Positions 8,773 to 17,001 of a stretch of 64,000 nucleotides of DNA are shown here, in pieces; the first letter of the stretch is position 1, and every line of letters begins with the position of its first letter. The notes below the pieces were generated by a model. The model was given only the letters and a program-made list of their open reading frames with translations, was not told the origin of the DNA and searched no databases. The stretch spans positions 186,001 to 250,000 of the forward strand of contig NZ_JBBCAT010000005.1 in NCBI RefSeq assembly GCF_037203705.1, written 5' to 3'. The DNA comes from Prosthecomicrobium sp. N25 (GTDB lineage Bacteria > Pseudomonadota > Alphaproteobacteria > Rhizobiales > Ancalomicrobiaceae). A program made the position numbers and the translations under genes.

Positions 8773-8964
8773 GCTGAAAGAGTGTCGCAAGAGGCCGGAG
8801 TGCACGATCCGGATCCGGATCAATCCACAGCCGAGTGCGGCTTCATCTTGGCCGCGAGGGGGGGCCGAGAAGCGGTCCTTCGGTACTTATCCGGTACTCG
8901 CCGAAACACGAGCACGCCCCGGCCGCGCCCTAGCGGCCTAAGCGCCTGATCTGTAAGGAAAATT

Positions 8965-9040
<76 letters not shown>

Positions 9041-9402
9041 CGCGGGCCGGCCGGGTGGGGCCGGGCGCGAAGTGGGGTCCGTATAGCGGGAGTGGATCGG
9101 GCTTGCAACAGGTTTCGAGCGGGGGCGTGTTGCGGGTTGGCGGAGCGGCCGGAGGGCGCGCGGGATCGGATCGGGAGGGGGAAGGGCTGGATTGTTGGGG
9201 GGTTAGGGGTTAGGCAGTAGGGATCAGGGCTTGGGCAGTCGGGCTTGGGGCGTGGGGCTCGGGGCCTCGCTTCGGGCTCGGGGGTCGGGCGGTCCCGCGA
9301 GGGGCCCAGAGGGCCGGACGGGGTCGCGCGGCTCGGCGCCGGCCGTGCCGGGGCGAGGCGGGGCGGGGGGCTCCCGATCCGGGGACGTGAGCGGGAGGGG
9401 TC
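9041..9402. other. Gene-free G-rich low-complexity stretch
   Basis: 362 bases between tRNA-Lys and the BKACE gene. From about 9175 to 9300 the plus strand is a succession of G-runs spaced by 3-6 bases, including two TTAGG units and repeated GGGCTTGGG/GGGCTCGGG variants. It looks like a decayed short-tandem repeat with G-quadruplex potential. No convincing coding region or promoter is seen, apart from the ribosome binding site region (GGGAGGGGTC) just before 9403. Confidence 0.6.
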
Positions 9403-10233
9403 ATGAATCCGGTCGTCGTCGCCGTCGCCATCACGGGGTCCGTGCCGCGCAAGAAGGACAATCCGGCCGTCCCGGTGCAGCCCGCCGAGCAGGTCGAGAG
9501 CACGCACCAGGCCTACGAGGCGGGGGCGACGCTCGTCCACATCCACGTGCGCAACGACGACGAGACGCCCTCGTCGGACCCCGCGCGCTTCGCGGCCGTG
9601 CAGGAGGGCGTGCGCCGGCACTGCCCGGGCATGATCGTGCAGTTCTCCACCGGCGGGCGCGGGCGCGACCCGTCGCAGCGCGGCAGCTCGCTCGGGCTGA
9701 AGCCCGACATGGCCTCGCTCTCCACCGGGTCGGTCAACTTCCCCACCATCGTCTACGAGAATTCCGCGGCGCTCGTGACCGAGCTCGCCGGCGCCATGAA
9801 GGCGAACGGGGTCCGGCCCGAGATCGAGATCTTCGACCTCTCGCACCTGCACGGCGCCAGGCGGCTCGTCGACGAGGGGCTCATGGACGCCCATCCGCAC
9901 GTGCAGTTCGTCATGGGCGTCAAGAACGCCATGCCGGCGGAGGAGCGGCTGCTCGACGTGATGCTCGCGGAGATGCGGATCGTGCTGCCCGGCGCCACCT
10001 GGACGGCCGCGGGCATCGGCCGCTTCCAGCCGATCGTCATGGACTGGGCGCTCGCGCGCGGCGCCGACGGGGTGCGCACCGGGCTCGAGGACAATGTCCG
10101 GATCTCGCGCGACCGGCTCGCGGCGTCGAATGCCGAACTGGTCTCGCTCGCGGTCGACCAGATCAGACGGCGCGGCCGGCGGCCCGCCACGCCCGCCGAG
10201 GCGCGCGCCCTGCTGCGCCTCGCCCCGGCCTGA
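9403..10233 (+). CDS. Beta-keto acid cleavage enzyme (BKACE, DUF849)
   Basis: 276 residues. The family start AITGSVPRKK is followed by GATLVHIHVRN with the Zn-ligating His46 and His48, QFSTGGRGRD, ASLSTGSVNFP, and a C-terminal GADGVRTGLEDN. BKACE enzymes are TIM-barrel zinc enzymes that condense a beta-keto acid with acetyl-CoA to give acetoacetate and a CoA ester; Kce of lysine fermentation is the prototype. Substrate specificity cannot be read from sequence. The next gene, an SDR 57 bases downstream on the same strand, probably supplies or consumes its keto substrate (inference). Confidence 0.85.
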   Translation: MNPVVVAVAITGSVPRKKDNPAVPVQPAEQVESTHQAYEAGATLVHIHVRNDDETPSSDPARFAAVQEGVRRHCPGMIVQFSTGGRGRDPSQRGSSLGLKPDMASLSTGSVNFPTIVYENSAALVTELAGAMKANGVRPEIEIFDLSHLHGARRLVDEGLMDAHPHVQFVMGVKNAMPAEERLLDVMLAEMRIVLPGATWTAAGIGRFQPIVMDWALARGADGVRTGLEDNVRISRDRLAASNAELVSLAVDQIRRRGRRPATPAEARALLRLAPA

Positions 10234-10290
10234 GCCGGCCCGTCCGCCGCCCCGCGCAGCGTCCACGCTTTTCTCCGGAGTGAACCGTCC

Positions 10291-11058
10291 ATGTCCCGCG
10301 CCCTCTTCGACCTCACCGGCCGCACCGCCCTCGTCACCGGCTCCTCGCGCGGCCTCGGCCGGGCGATCGTGCGCGGCCTCGCGGAGGCGGGGGCGCGCAT
10401 CGTGGTCAACGGCACGGATCCCGCGCGCACGGAAGCCGCGGCGGCGGAGCTCGCCGGGGAGGGGTTCGAGGCGAGGGCGGCCGCCTTCGACGTGACCGAC
10501 GAGGCGGCCGTCGCGGCGGCCTTCGCGCGGCTCGACGGGCAGGGCGTGGAGGTCGACGTCCTGGTCAACAACGCGGGCATCCAGTACCGCAAGCCGATGG
10601 TCGAGCTCGCGGCGGCGGACTGGCGGCGGGTCCTCGAGACCAACCTCACCTCGGCCTTCCTGGTCGGCCGGGAGGCGGCGCGGCGCATGATCCCGCGCGG
10701 GCGGGGCAAGATCATCAACATCACCTCGCTGACGAGCGAGGTGGCGCGGGCGACCATCTCGCCCTACACGGCCGCCAAGGGCGGGCTGAAGATGCTGACC
10801 CGCTCCATGACGGCCGAATGGGCCGCGCACGGCATCCAGGCCAATGGGATCGGCCCGGGCTACATGGCGACCGACATGAACGAGGCCCTCCTGAACGACG
10901 CCAAGTTCGACGCCTGGGTGAAGGCGCGCACGCCCGCCGGGCGCTGGGGGCGGCCGGAGGAGCTGATCGGGGCGGCGGTGTTCCTGGCCTCGCCGGCCTC
11001 GGATTTCGTCAACGGGCAGGTCATCTACGTGGACGGCGGACTGCTGGCGGTCATCTGA
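10291..11058 (+). CDS. Short-chain dehydrogenase/reductase (gluconate 5-dehydrogenase-like)
   Basis: 255 residues, a classical SDR. TGSSRGLG near residue 17 is the NAD(P)-binding TGxxxGxG, NNAG follows, the catalytic Ser lies in NITSLTSE, and Tyr/Lys in SPYTAAKGG. The C-terminal block has GPGYMATDMNEAL and DGGLL. Overall character is closest to IdnO-type gluconate 5-dehydrogenases and related polyol dehydrogenases. ATG 10291 is preceded by CTCCGGAG. It follows the BKACE gene in the same direction, so the two may form one oxidation/cleavage module. Confidence 0.85.
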   Translation: MSRALFDLTGRTALVTGSSRGLGRAIVRGLAEAGARIVVNGTDPARTEAAAAELAGEGFEARAAAFDVTDEAAVAAAFARLDGQGVEVDVLVNNAGIQYRKPMVELAAADWRRVLETNLTSAFLVGREAARRMIPRGRGKIINITSLTSEVARATISPYTAAKGGLKMLTRSMTAEWAAHGIQANGIGPGYMATDMNEALLNDAKFDAWVKARTPAGRWGRPEELIGAAVFLASPASDFVNGQVIYVDGGLLAVI

Positions 11059-11156
11059 GGCGCGGCCGCCGGAACGCGCGGGGCGGGATGGAGGTTTCTC
11101 CGACTCGGGCCGGGCTTCCGCGGGGAGCCCGGCGTCCGAGCCAAAGGGAGAGCCGC

Positions 11157-11582
11157 ATGCGCGTTTCCGAAGTGATGACCCGAGACCCCGTCGTGATCCG
11201 GCCGTCGGAGACGATCCGCCGGGCCGCTCAGATGATGGACGAGTACAATATCGGGGCGATCCCGGTCTGCGACGGCCAGCGGCTCGTCGGGATGGTCACC
11301 GACCGCGACATCACCATCAGGGCGACGGCGGCGGGGCGGAACCCGGACGAGACGCCGGTCAGCGAGGCGATGAGCGGCGACCTGCGCACCTGCTGGCTCG
11401 ACGACGACGTCGAGGAGGCCGCGCGGGTCATGAGCGAGGTGCAGATCCGGCGCCTGCCGGTCATCGACGGCGATCGCCGGCTCGTCGGCGTCGTGGCGCT
11501 CGGCGATCTCGCCACCGACCGGGCGGGCGACGTCGCCGGCGCGCTCGGCGCGATCTCGGAGCCCTCGGCCCCGGATCGGTGA
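11157..11582 (+). CDS. Tandem CBS-domain protein
   Basis: 141 residues from ATG 11157, preceded by AAAGGGAG. Two CBS motifs are evident: MTRDPVVIRPSETIRRAAQMM...GAIPVCDGQRLVGMVTDRDI (residues ~7-57) and the second half with VEEAARVMSEVQIRRLPVIDGDRRLVGVVALGDLA. Such small proteins form dimers that bind adenine nucleotides and act as energy or stress sensors. It leads a short run of stress-associated genes (YciE-like, small disordered protein) in the same direction. Confidence 0.85.
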   Translation: MRVSEVMTRDPVVIRPSETIRRAAQMMDEYNIGAIPVCDGQRLVGMVTDRDITIRATAAGRNPDETPVSEAMSGDLRTCWLDDDVEEAARVMSEVQIRRLPVIDGDRRLVGVVALGDLATDRAGDVAGALGAISEPSAPDR

Positions 11583-11703
11583 TCTTGGCGGCGGCGGCAC
11601 GAGCCGCGCCGATCCTCGACCCCTCGGGCCCGGAACATGCGGCCGGGCCCGCCGTTTCCCGACCACACCCCCTCGCGGGGGGCCGGCAACGAGGAGACGG
11701 ACC

Positions 11704-12228
11704 ATGACCGAGGCGACGATGGGCACCGGCGCAGGCCGGGAAGGGGCGCGGTCGATCGTCGCCACCGGGTTGCGCAACGCGCATGCGCTGGAGAAGCAGG
11801 CGATCCAGCTGATCGAGCGGCAGCTTCCGCGGCTCGACGACTATCCGGAGGTGCAGGCGCGCATGCGGCAGCACCTGCAGGAGACCCGCGCCCAGGAGGA
11901 GCGGCTCGACCGGATGCTCGACCGGCTCGGCAACGACCGCTCGGTCGTCAAAGATATGGCGCTCGAGTTCATGGGGAACATGGCCGCCATGGCGCACATG
12001 CCGGCCGACGACGAGATCCTCAAGAATTCCTTCGCCAACCTCGCCTTCGAGTCCTACGAGATCGCCGCCTACACGTCGCTCCTCGCCATGGCGGAGGAGG
12101 CGGGGATGGGCGAGTTCCGGCCAATGCTGGAGGCGACCCTCCAAGAAGAGCACGCCATGGCGGACTGGATCGAGACCGGCCTCCCGGCGGTCACCAAGCG
12201 CTTCCTGTCGCTCGCCGGCCGGGCCTGA
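11704..12228 (+). CDS. YciE/DUF892 ferritin-like protein
   Basis: 174 residues, all-helical. The first helix with HALEKQAIQLIERQLPRL and the later EEERLD and LQEEHAMADWIE segments provide the Glu/His ligands of the ferritin-like DUF892 family. YciE-type proteins are induced by osmotic and other stress and probably bind a di-metal centre; no enzymatic reaction is established. ATG 11704 follows AACGAGGAGACGGACC (ribosome binding site GAGGAG). It shares direction and proximity with the CBS gene and the small disordered protein that starts 10 bases after its stop. Confidence 0.8.
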   Translation: MTEATMGTGAGREGARSIVATGLRNAHALEKQAIQLIERQLPRLDDYPEVQARMRQHLQETRAQEERLDRMLDRLGNDRSVVKDMALEFMGNMAAMAHMPADDEILKNSFANLAFESYEIAAYTSLLAMAEEAGMGEFRPMLEATLQEEHAMADWIETGLPAVTKRFLSLAGRA

Positions 12229-12238
12229 GGAGGCCACG

Positions 12239-12547
12239 ATGACGGGCAAGCGCCAGGATCTCGGCGGCGAGGTGGTCGCCAATTCGTCCGGACGGCCGGG
12301 CGACGACGACAGCGTGCGCGGCGCCCCGCCGCGGCCGGAGGAGATCGAGGCGGATCCGGGCGGCGACGGGCTGGGACTCACGCCCGACCGGCCGGATTCC
12401 GGCTTCGGGCGGCGCAGCGGGGAGGCCCGGCCGGGCAGCTTCGGGCGGCACGGGCCGGGCAGCGGTACCGAGGACGCGAGCGTCCGCGACCCCGATCCGC
12501 GGCGTTCGGCGACCGACGGACCCGATCCTCCCAAGACGCGGGGCTGA
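12239..12547 (+). CDS. Small disordered hypothetical protein
   Basis: 102 residues, rich in Gly, Pro, Asp and Arg and almost devoid of hydrophobic residues, so predicted to be intrinsically disordered. It starts 10 bases after the YciE-like gene, with GAGGAGG as ribosome binding site overlapping the previous stop. The position implies co-expression with the ferritin-like gene and possibly a hydrophilin-like protective role (inference). I do not recognise a family. In such high-GC sequence a spurious ORF is possible, but the strong ribosome binding site supports it. Confidence 0.5.
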   Translation: MTGKRQDLGGEVVANSSGRPGDDDSVRGAPPRPEEIEADPGGDGLGLTPDRPDSGFGRRSGEARPGSFGRHGPGSGTEDASVRDPDPRRSATDGPDPPKTRG

Positions 12548-12623
12548 GCGGAGGCGCGGCTCTTTTCTGAGGCGCCGCGCGCCGCCATATTGCGGCGGGG
12601 CGCCCAGGGACGGAGGGCCGCCG

Positions 12624-13763
12624 GTGTCGCTCGGCGCCGCATGGCAGGCAGCAGGACGAATGAGGACCATCGTGGCCATGGCCGCAGTGGTCCTGTCGCT
12701 ATGGGCGAGCGGGCGGGCGATCCTGCCGGCGGCGCTCGAGGCGCGGGCCTGGTGGGCCGCGGCGGACGATCCGGTCGCGCTCGCCCGGCGCGAACTCGCC
12801 GAGGCGGCGACGCCGGAGCGCCTGTCCGAGGGGGCGCGGGCGGCGCTCGCGGCGGGCGACCTCGACCTGGCGCGCAGCTTCTCGGCGCTCGCCGCCCAGA
12901 CGGGCGTGCGGCTCGACCCGGCGGTCGCCTCGGCCCTCGCCGCCTCGGAGGCGAACGAGAGCTGGGACAGCGCGAAGGCCTTCGCGCGCGGGGCGGTGGT
13001 CGGGGACGGGGAGGGGCTGGCCGGCCTCGCCGGCGCCTTCGCGGCCGACCTCGTGGGCATCGGCGACTTGCGCGATCTCGGGCGCGAGGGCTGGCGGGCG
13101 GCCCGGGGCGAGGCGGTGGACGAGATCGTGGTCGGGCTTTCGGCGGCGGGCCTCGCGGTGACGGGGGCGACCTGGGCCCTGGCGGGATCGCCGGCGCCGG
13201 TGCGCGCCGGGCTGACCCTGGTCAAAGGCGCGCGGAAGGCCGGGCGGCTCTCCGCGCCGCTCGCGGCGTCGCTCGGCCGCTCGCTCGGCGAGGCGGTCGA
13301 CGGTGCTGCGCTGCGCCGTGTCCTGGCTGCGGCGGGATCGCTCGACGTGGCCGCGGCCCGGCGCGCGGCCGCCGAAGCGGTGCGGGCGGACCGGCTCGGG
13401 CCCCTGGTGACGCTCGGCGAGGATACGGCGTGGCTCTACCGGCGGGCCGGGGCCGGCGCGGTGCAGGATGCCCTGGTGCTCGTCCGCTCCGCCGACGAGA
13501 TGGGGCGCGTGGCGCGCCTCGGCGAGGCCTTCGGGGCCGGGACGCGGGCGGTCCTGAAGCTCGTCGGGCGCAGAGCGCTGGTGCTGGCGCGCAGCCTCGC
13601 CGTGCTGGCGGGGTGGATGCTGGCGGCGATCGGCTGGGCCTGGTCGGCGGCGGCCGCGGCGGCAGCCTTCGGGCGCTGGCTGGCGCGCGCGACGCCGCCC
13701 CGGCCACGGCGCGTCCGGGCAGGGCGCGACATCCGGCTCGAGGCGGTGGCGGGTCCCGCATGA
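12624..13763 (+). CDS. Conserved-type hypothetical membrane protein
   Basis: 379 residues from GTG 12624, chosen because GGAGGG lies 6 bases upstream; ATG 12660 is the alternative. There is an N-terminal hydrophobic helix (IVAMAAVVLSLWASG), a long Ala/Arg-rich helical middle part with a hydrophobic segment near residues 170-185, and a C-terminal membrane segment (SLAVLAGWMLAAIGWAWSAAAAAAAF). It is probably an inner-membrane protein with a helical periplasmic or cytoplasmic domain. I do not recognise the family. Its stop overlaps the start of the DUF1636 gene (ATGA), implying coupling. Confidence 0.6.
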   Translation: MSLGAAWQAAGRMRTIVAMAAVVLSLWASGRAILPAALEARAWWAAADDPVALARRELAEAATPERLSEGARAALAAGDLDLARSFSALAAQTGVRLDPAVASALAASEANESWDSAKAFARGAVVGDGEGLAGLAGAFAADLVGIGDLRDLGREGWRAARGEAVDEIVVGLSAAGLAVTGATWALAGSPAPVRAGLTLVKGARKAGRLSAPLAASLGRSLGEAVDGAALRRVLAAAGSLDVAAARRAAAEAVRADRLGPLVTLGEDTAWLYRRAGAGAVQDALVLVRSADEMGRVARLGEAFGAGTRAVLKLVGRRALVLARSLAVLAGWMLAAIGWAWSAAAAAAAFGRWLARATPPRPRRVRAGRDIRLEAVAGPA

Positions 13764-14098
13764 CGGCCCGGCTCGTCGTCTGCGTCAGTTGCGACCGCTA
13801 TGCCGATCCGCCGGCCGTCCCGACCCGTGGCGAGCGGCTCGCCCGCGCGGTGGAGGCGCGCGCGGCGGAGCGGGGCGTGGCCCTGTCGGTGCTGCGGGTC
13901 GACTGCCTCGACGGGTGCCGCACGCCCTGCAATGCGGCCCTGCGGGCGCGGGGGCGGCCCTTCCACGCCTTCACGGCCCTCGGCCCGGCGGATGCGGAGG
14001 CGCTGATCGACGCCGCACTTCGCTATGCGGCCGGCGAGCCGCCGACGGCGGCCCTGGCCGGGCGGACACGGATGATCCCCGCGCGCCGCGGCTCGTGA
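13760..14098 (+). CDS. DUF1636 putative metal-binding protein
   Basis: 112 residues beginning with an ATGA overlap with the preceding membrane-protein gene. Cysteines are clustered: LVVCVSCDRY at the N-terminus and VDCLDGCRTPCNAAL in the middle, the typical pattern of DUF1636. This spacing suggests a metal or iron-sulfur ligand set, like a thioredoxin-like ferredoxin. Family members are often found near cobalamin or metal-homeostasis genes, but no such genes are adjacent here. The function remains unknown. Confidence 0.65.
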   Translation: MTARLVVCVSCDRYADPPAVPTRGERLARAVEARAAERGVALSVLRVDCLDGCRTPCNAALRARGRPFHAFTALGPADAEALIDAALRYAAGEPPTAALAGRTRMIPARRGS

Positions 14099-14227
14099 GC
14101 GGCTCGTCCCCGAGGCGAAGTGACCTGCCTAAAATTTCATCATAGAGAATCGAACGCAATTCCGCGCCGGTCCCGTATTGTCCTTGCGTCCTGCCGTCCT
14201 GCGCACATGCATACAGTGCGGAGCCAT

Positions 14228-14241
14228 GGCATACGGCTTGC
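14228..14241 (+). promoter_or_regulatory. Sigma-54 (-24/-12) promoter of atzF
   Basis: TGGCATACGGCTTGCT (14227-14242) matches the RpoN consensus TGGCAC-N5-TTGCW, with GG (14228-14229) and GC (14240-14241) exactly 10 bases apart. The predicted start of transcription is near 14253, about 20 bases before the atzF ATG. A TGCATACA motif lies just upstream at 14208-14215. Confidence 0.65.
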
Positions 14242-14273
14242 TAACCGGGGGAGAACCAGGGAGGGGATCCGCG

Positions 14274-16082
14274 ATGGCGGCCGGCGTACCAGCAAGTCTC
14301 GACCTCGGCAGTCTCGCGGCGGCCTATGCGGGCGGCCTCGATCCGCGCGATCTCGTCGCCGACCTGGAGGCGCGCATCGCGCGCCACGACGACCCCGCCT
14401 TGTTCATCGCACGCCCGTCCGCCGAGGCGATCCGGGACCGGGCGGCTGCGCTGGCGCGGCTCTGTCCGGCGGAGCGCGCCAACTTGCCTCTCTTCGGCGT
14501 GCCCTTCGTGGCCAAGGACAACATCGACGTGGCCGGGCTGCCGACCACGGCGGCCTGCCCGGACTTCGCCCGGGTACCGGCGGCGAGCGCGACCGTCGTG
14601 GCCCGGCTGGAGGAGGCCGGGGCGATCCTGATCGGCAAGGCCAACCTGGACCAGTTCGCGACCGGGTTGGTCGGCGTCCGGTCACCCTATGGGGTGCCGC
14701 GCAATCCTTTCGACCCCGCGCTCATCCCGGGCGGCTCCTCCTCCGGGTCGGCCACCTCGGTGGCGGCGGGCCTGGCGAGCTTCTCGCTCGGGACCGACAC
14801 GGCGGGGTCGGGGCGGGTGCCGGCCGGGCTCAACAACCTGGTCGGGCTGAAGCCGACCCCCGGGCTGGTCTCGACCGCCGGCGTGCTGCCCGCCTGCCGG
14901 ACGCTCGACTGCGTCTCCGTCTTCGCGCTGACGATCGACGACGCCTGGAGCGTGCTGGAGGTACTGGCGGGCTTCGACCCCGCCGATCCCTTCTCGCGGC
15001 CGATCTCGGCGGGCACGCCCGGGCCACTGCCGGGGGTGGTGCGGCTCGGGGTGCCGGGCGCGAAGGATCGTCACTTTTTCGGGGATACGGCGGGTGAGGC
15101 GGCCTTCGCGGCGGCGCTCGACCGGCTCGCCGGCCTCGGCTTCTCCCTGGTGGAGGTCGACTTCGAGCCGTTCCTGGCGGCGGCACGGCTTCTCTATGAA
15201 GGGCCGTGGGTGGCGGAGCGCTACGCCGCCATCGCTGGCTTCCTCGAAGCCGGGCCGGAGCGGCTGCACCCGGTGACGCGGGCGATCATCGAGCCGGCGC
15301 GCGGGCGGACCGCCGTGGAGGCCTTCGAGGCGACCTACAGGCTGGCGGCGCTGAAGCGGGCGGCGGAGCCGGTCTGGGGCCGCGTCGACGCGCTGGTGGT
15401 CCCGACCGTCACCCGGGCCTGGACGGTCGCGGAGGTGCTGGCCGACCCGGTCGCGACCAACTCCGCGCTCGGCACCTACACGAACTTCGTCAACCTCTTC
15501 GGGCTGTCGGCTCTCGCGGTGCCCGAGCGGTTCCGCGCCGACGGGCGTCCGTCCGGCGTGACGCTGATCGGCCCGGGCGGCGAGGATGCGCGGCTCGCCT
15601 CCATGGCGCTCCGGATCGAGGCGGACGCGGCGCTGCCGCTCGGCGCCACCGGCCTGCCGCGGCCTTGCGCCCGGACGCGCGGCGTGCCGCCGGGCATGGT
15701 CCCGATCGCGGTGGTCGGAGCGCATCTCTCTGGCATGCCGCTCAATTGTGACCTGGTGAACCGCGACGCGGTCTTCATACGTCGGAGCAGGACCGAGAAC
15801 TCCTACCGCTTCTACGCGCTCGCGGGCGGGCCGCCGTTGCGCCCGGGGCTCGTGCGCGTGGGCGAGGGCGCCGGCTATGCCATCGAGGTCGAGATCTGGG
15901 CACTGCCGCCGGAGGGCTTCGGCACCTTCGTGGCGGGGATTCCGGCGCCGCTCGGCATCGGCACGGTGCGGCTCGAGGACGGCAGCGCGATCAAGGGCTT
16001 CATGTGCGAGCGCGCGGGCCTGGAGGGCGCGCGCGACATCTCCGAGTTCGGCGGCTGGCGCGCCTACATGGCCTCCCGCTGA
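14274..16082 (+). CDS. atzF: Allophanate hydrolase
   Basis: 602 residues from ATG 14274, preceded by GGGAGGGGA; length equals that of AtzF/TrzF enzymes. The N-terminal ~450 residues form an amidase-signature domain with Lys81 (FVAKDN), Ser155 (PGGSSSGSA) and Ser179 (DTAGSG), the Ser-cisSer-Lys triad spacing of AtzF. The C-terminal domain begins around residue 470 (AVVGAHLSGMPLN) and continues through GIGTVRLEDGS, the second domain of bacterial allophanate hydrolases. Reaction: allophanate + water to 2 NH3 + 2 CO2, the final step of cyanuric acid/biuret degradation. No biotin-dependent urea carboxylase is present nearby, which favours the s-triazine/biuret role. A sigma-54 promoter precedes it. 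Confidence 0.93.
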   Translation: MAAGVPASLDLGSLAAAYAGGLDPRDLVADLEARIARHDDPALFIARPSAEAIRDRAAALARLCPAERANLPLFGVPFVAKDNIDVAGLPTTAACPDFARVPAASATVVARLEEAGAILIGKANLDQFATGLVGVRSPYGVPRNPFDPALIPGGSSSGSATSVAAGLASFSLGTDTAGSGRVPAGLNNLVGLKPTPGLVSTAGVLPACRTLDCVSVFALTIDDAWSVLEVLAGFDPADPFSRPISAGTPGPLPGVVRLGVPGAKDRHFFGDTAGEAAFAAALDRLAGLGFSLVEVDFEPFLAAARLLYEGPWVAERYAAIAGFLEAGPERLHPVTRAIIEPARGRTAVEAFEATYRLAALKRAAEPVWGRVDALVVPTVTRAWTVAEVLADPVATNSALGTYTNFVNLFGLSALAVPERFRADGRPSGVTLIGPGGEDARLASMALRIEADAALPLGATGLPRPCARTRGVPPGMVPIAVVGAHLSGMPLNCDLVNRDAVFIRRSRTENSYRFYALAGGPPLRPGLVRVGEGAGYAIEVEIWALPPEGFGTFVAGIPAPLGIGTVRLEDGSAIKGFMCERAGLEGARDISEFGGWRAYMASR

Positions 16083-16090
16083 GCGGGGCG

Positions 16091-16819
16091 TCAGAGGCCG
16101 TCGTGGAACACCATGAAGGACTGGCGGACGGAGTCCAGATGGTTGCGCATGTCGCGGCTCGCCCCGTCTCTGTCGCCGCGCAGGATCGCCTGGACGACGC
16201 GGTCGTGCTCCTGGTGGCTGAGCTGGAGACGGCCGAGGGTGCGGAACTGGGCGCGGCGGAAGGCGGAGACGCGGCGGCGGACCGACAGGGCGGTCTCGGC
16301 CAGGAACTCGTTGTGGCTGGCGATGTACAGGAATGCGTGGAAGCGGTCGTTGGCGTCCGTGTAGCCGGCGAGGTCGCCGGCGCGCACCAAGGCCTCCGCC
16401 TCTTCCTGGATGCCCATCAGTTCGCGGCGCTCGGCAGGGGTCATGACGATGGCGCAGAAGCCCGCCGCCAGGGCCTCAAGCTCGGCCATGACCACGAACA
16501 TCTCCGTCAGCCGGTCCTCGGTGAGGGCCGTCACCACGGCGCCGCGGTGGGCGCGGTGAACCACGAGGCCGGAGGCGGCGAGTTCCCGCAAGGCCTCGCG
16601 GACCGGGGTCCGGGAGACCCCGAAGCGCGCCGCGAGCGTGGTCTCGTCGAGCGCGGTGCCGGGCTGGAGCCGGCCGCAGACGATGTCGTCGGCGAGTTCG
16701 GCCCTCAGACGCTCCGCATGGGTGAGTCCCGACTGGCCGGGCTGCCGGACAACATGGCGCGGCGCGGCCGGGGCCGGCCGCCTGTCTTCGGGTCTTTCCA
16801 AACTTCTCGTCCTCGCCAT
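16091..16819 (-). CDS. GntR-family (FadR/FCD) transcriptional regulator
   Basis: 242 residues. The N-terminal winged helix includes LAARFGVSRTPVREALRELAASGLV (residues ~63-87), a textbook GntR DNA-binding helix. The C-terminal helical FCD domain has the metal/effector His and Asp positions in DANDRFHAFLYIASHN and a late RDMRNHLDSVRQSF. The first ~30 residues are Arg/Pro-rich and the true start may be downstream. It lies between atzF (convergent, 8 bases apart) and the oxygenase gene (divergent, 182 bases), so it is the probable local regulator of the island. Here a GntR protein stands where Pseudomonas sp. ADP has the LysR-type AtzR. Confidence 0.88.
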   Translation of the reverse strand: MARTRSLERPEDRRPAPAAPRHVVRQPGQSGLTHAERLRAELADDIVCGRLQPGTALDETTLAARFGVSRTPVREALRELAASGLVVHRAHRGAVVTALTEDRLTEMFVVMAELEALAAGFCAIVMTPAERRELMGIQEEAEALVRAGDLAGYTDANDRFHAFLYIASHNEFLAETALSVRRRVSAFRRAQFRTLGRLQLSHQEHDRVVQAILRGDRDGASRDMRNHLDSVRQSFMVFHDGL

Positions 16820-16866
16820 GTGAACGCGCTCGCGCTTCCGTTCAGTGTGCCCTTACGGCACCTTAC

Positions 16867-16880
16867 GCAAATCGAGGGCC
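16867..16880 (-). promoter_or_regulatory. Candidate sigma-54 promoter for the gntR gene
   Basis: On the minus strand TTGGCCCTCGATTTGCG has GG (16880-16879) and GC (16868-16867) 10 bases apart, matching TGGC...TTGC with a C in place of the conserved A of -24. It would start transcription near 16855, 36 bases before the regulator start. Weaker than the atzF and transporter elements. Confidence 0.4.
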
Positions 16881-17001
16881 AACCCGCGAATCCCGGGCGA
16901 CAGGCTATTCCCGCGGGCACATTGATCAAGCCCGAGGCACCGCTGGTCAAGCATTGGGCGTCCTGCGCGGTTCCGAGCCACCCACCCTCAGGAGTTCTAC
17001 C

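Noticed and set aside
9175-9300. CRISPR-like or tandem repeat array
   Set aside because: G-run units vary in sequence and spacing, with no constant repeat or unique spacers.
14274-16082. Glu-tRNA(Gln) amidotransferase subunit A
   Set aside because: The amidase core is followed by a full C-terminal allophanate-hydrolase domain, which GatA lacks.
16970-17001. Sigma-54 element before the oxygenase gene (TGGTCAAGCATTGG, near 16945-16960)
   Set aside because: The -12 dinucleotide is GG rather than GC and the -24 block is weak; no better site was found by eye.
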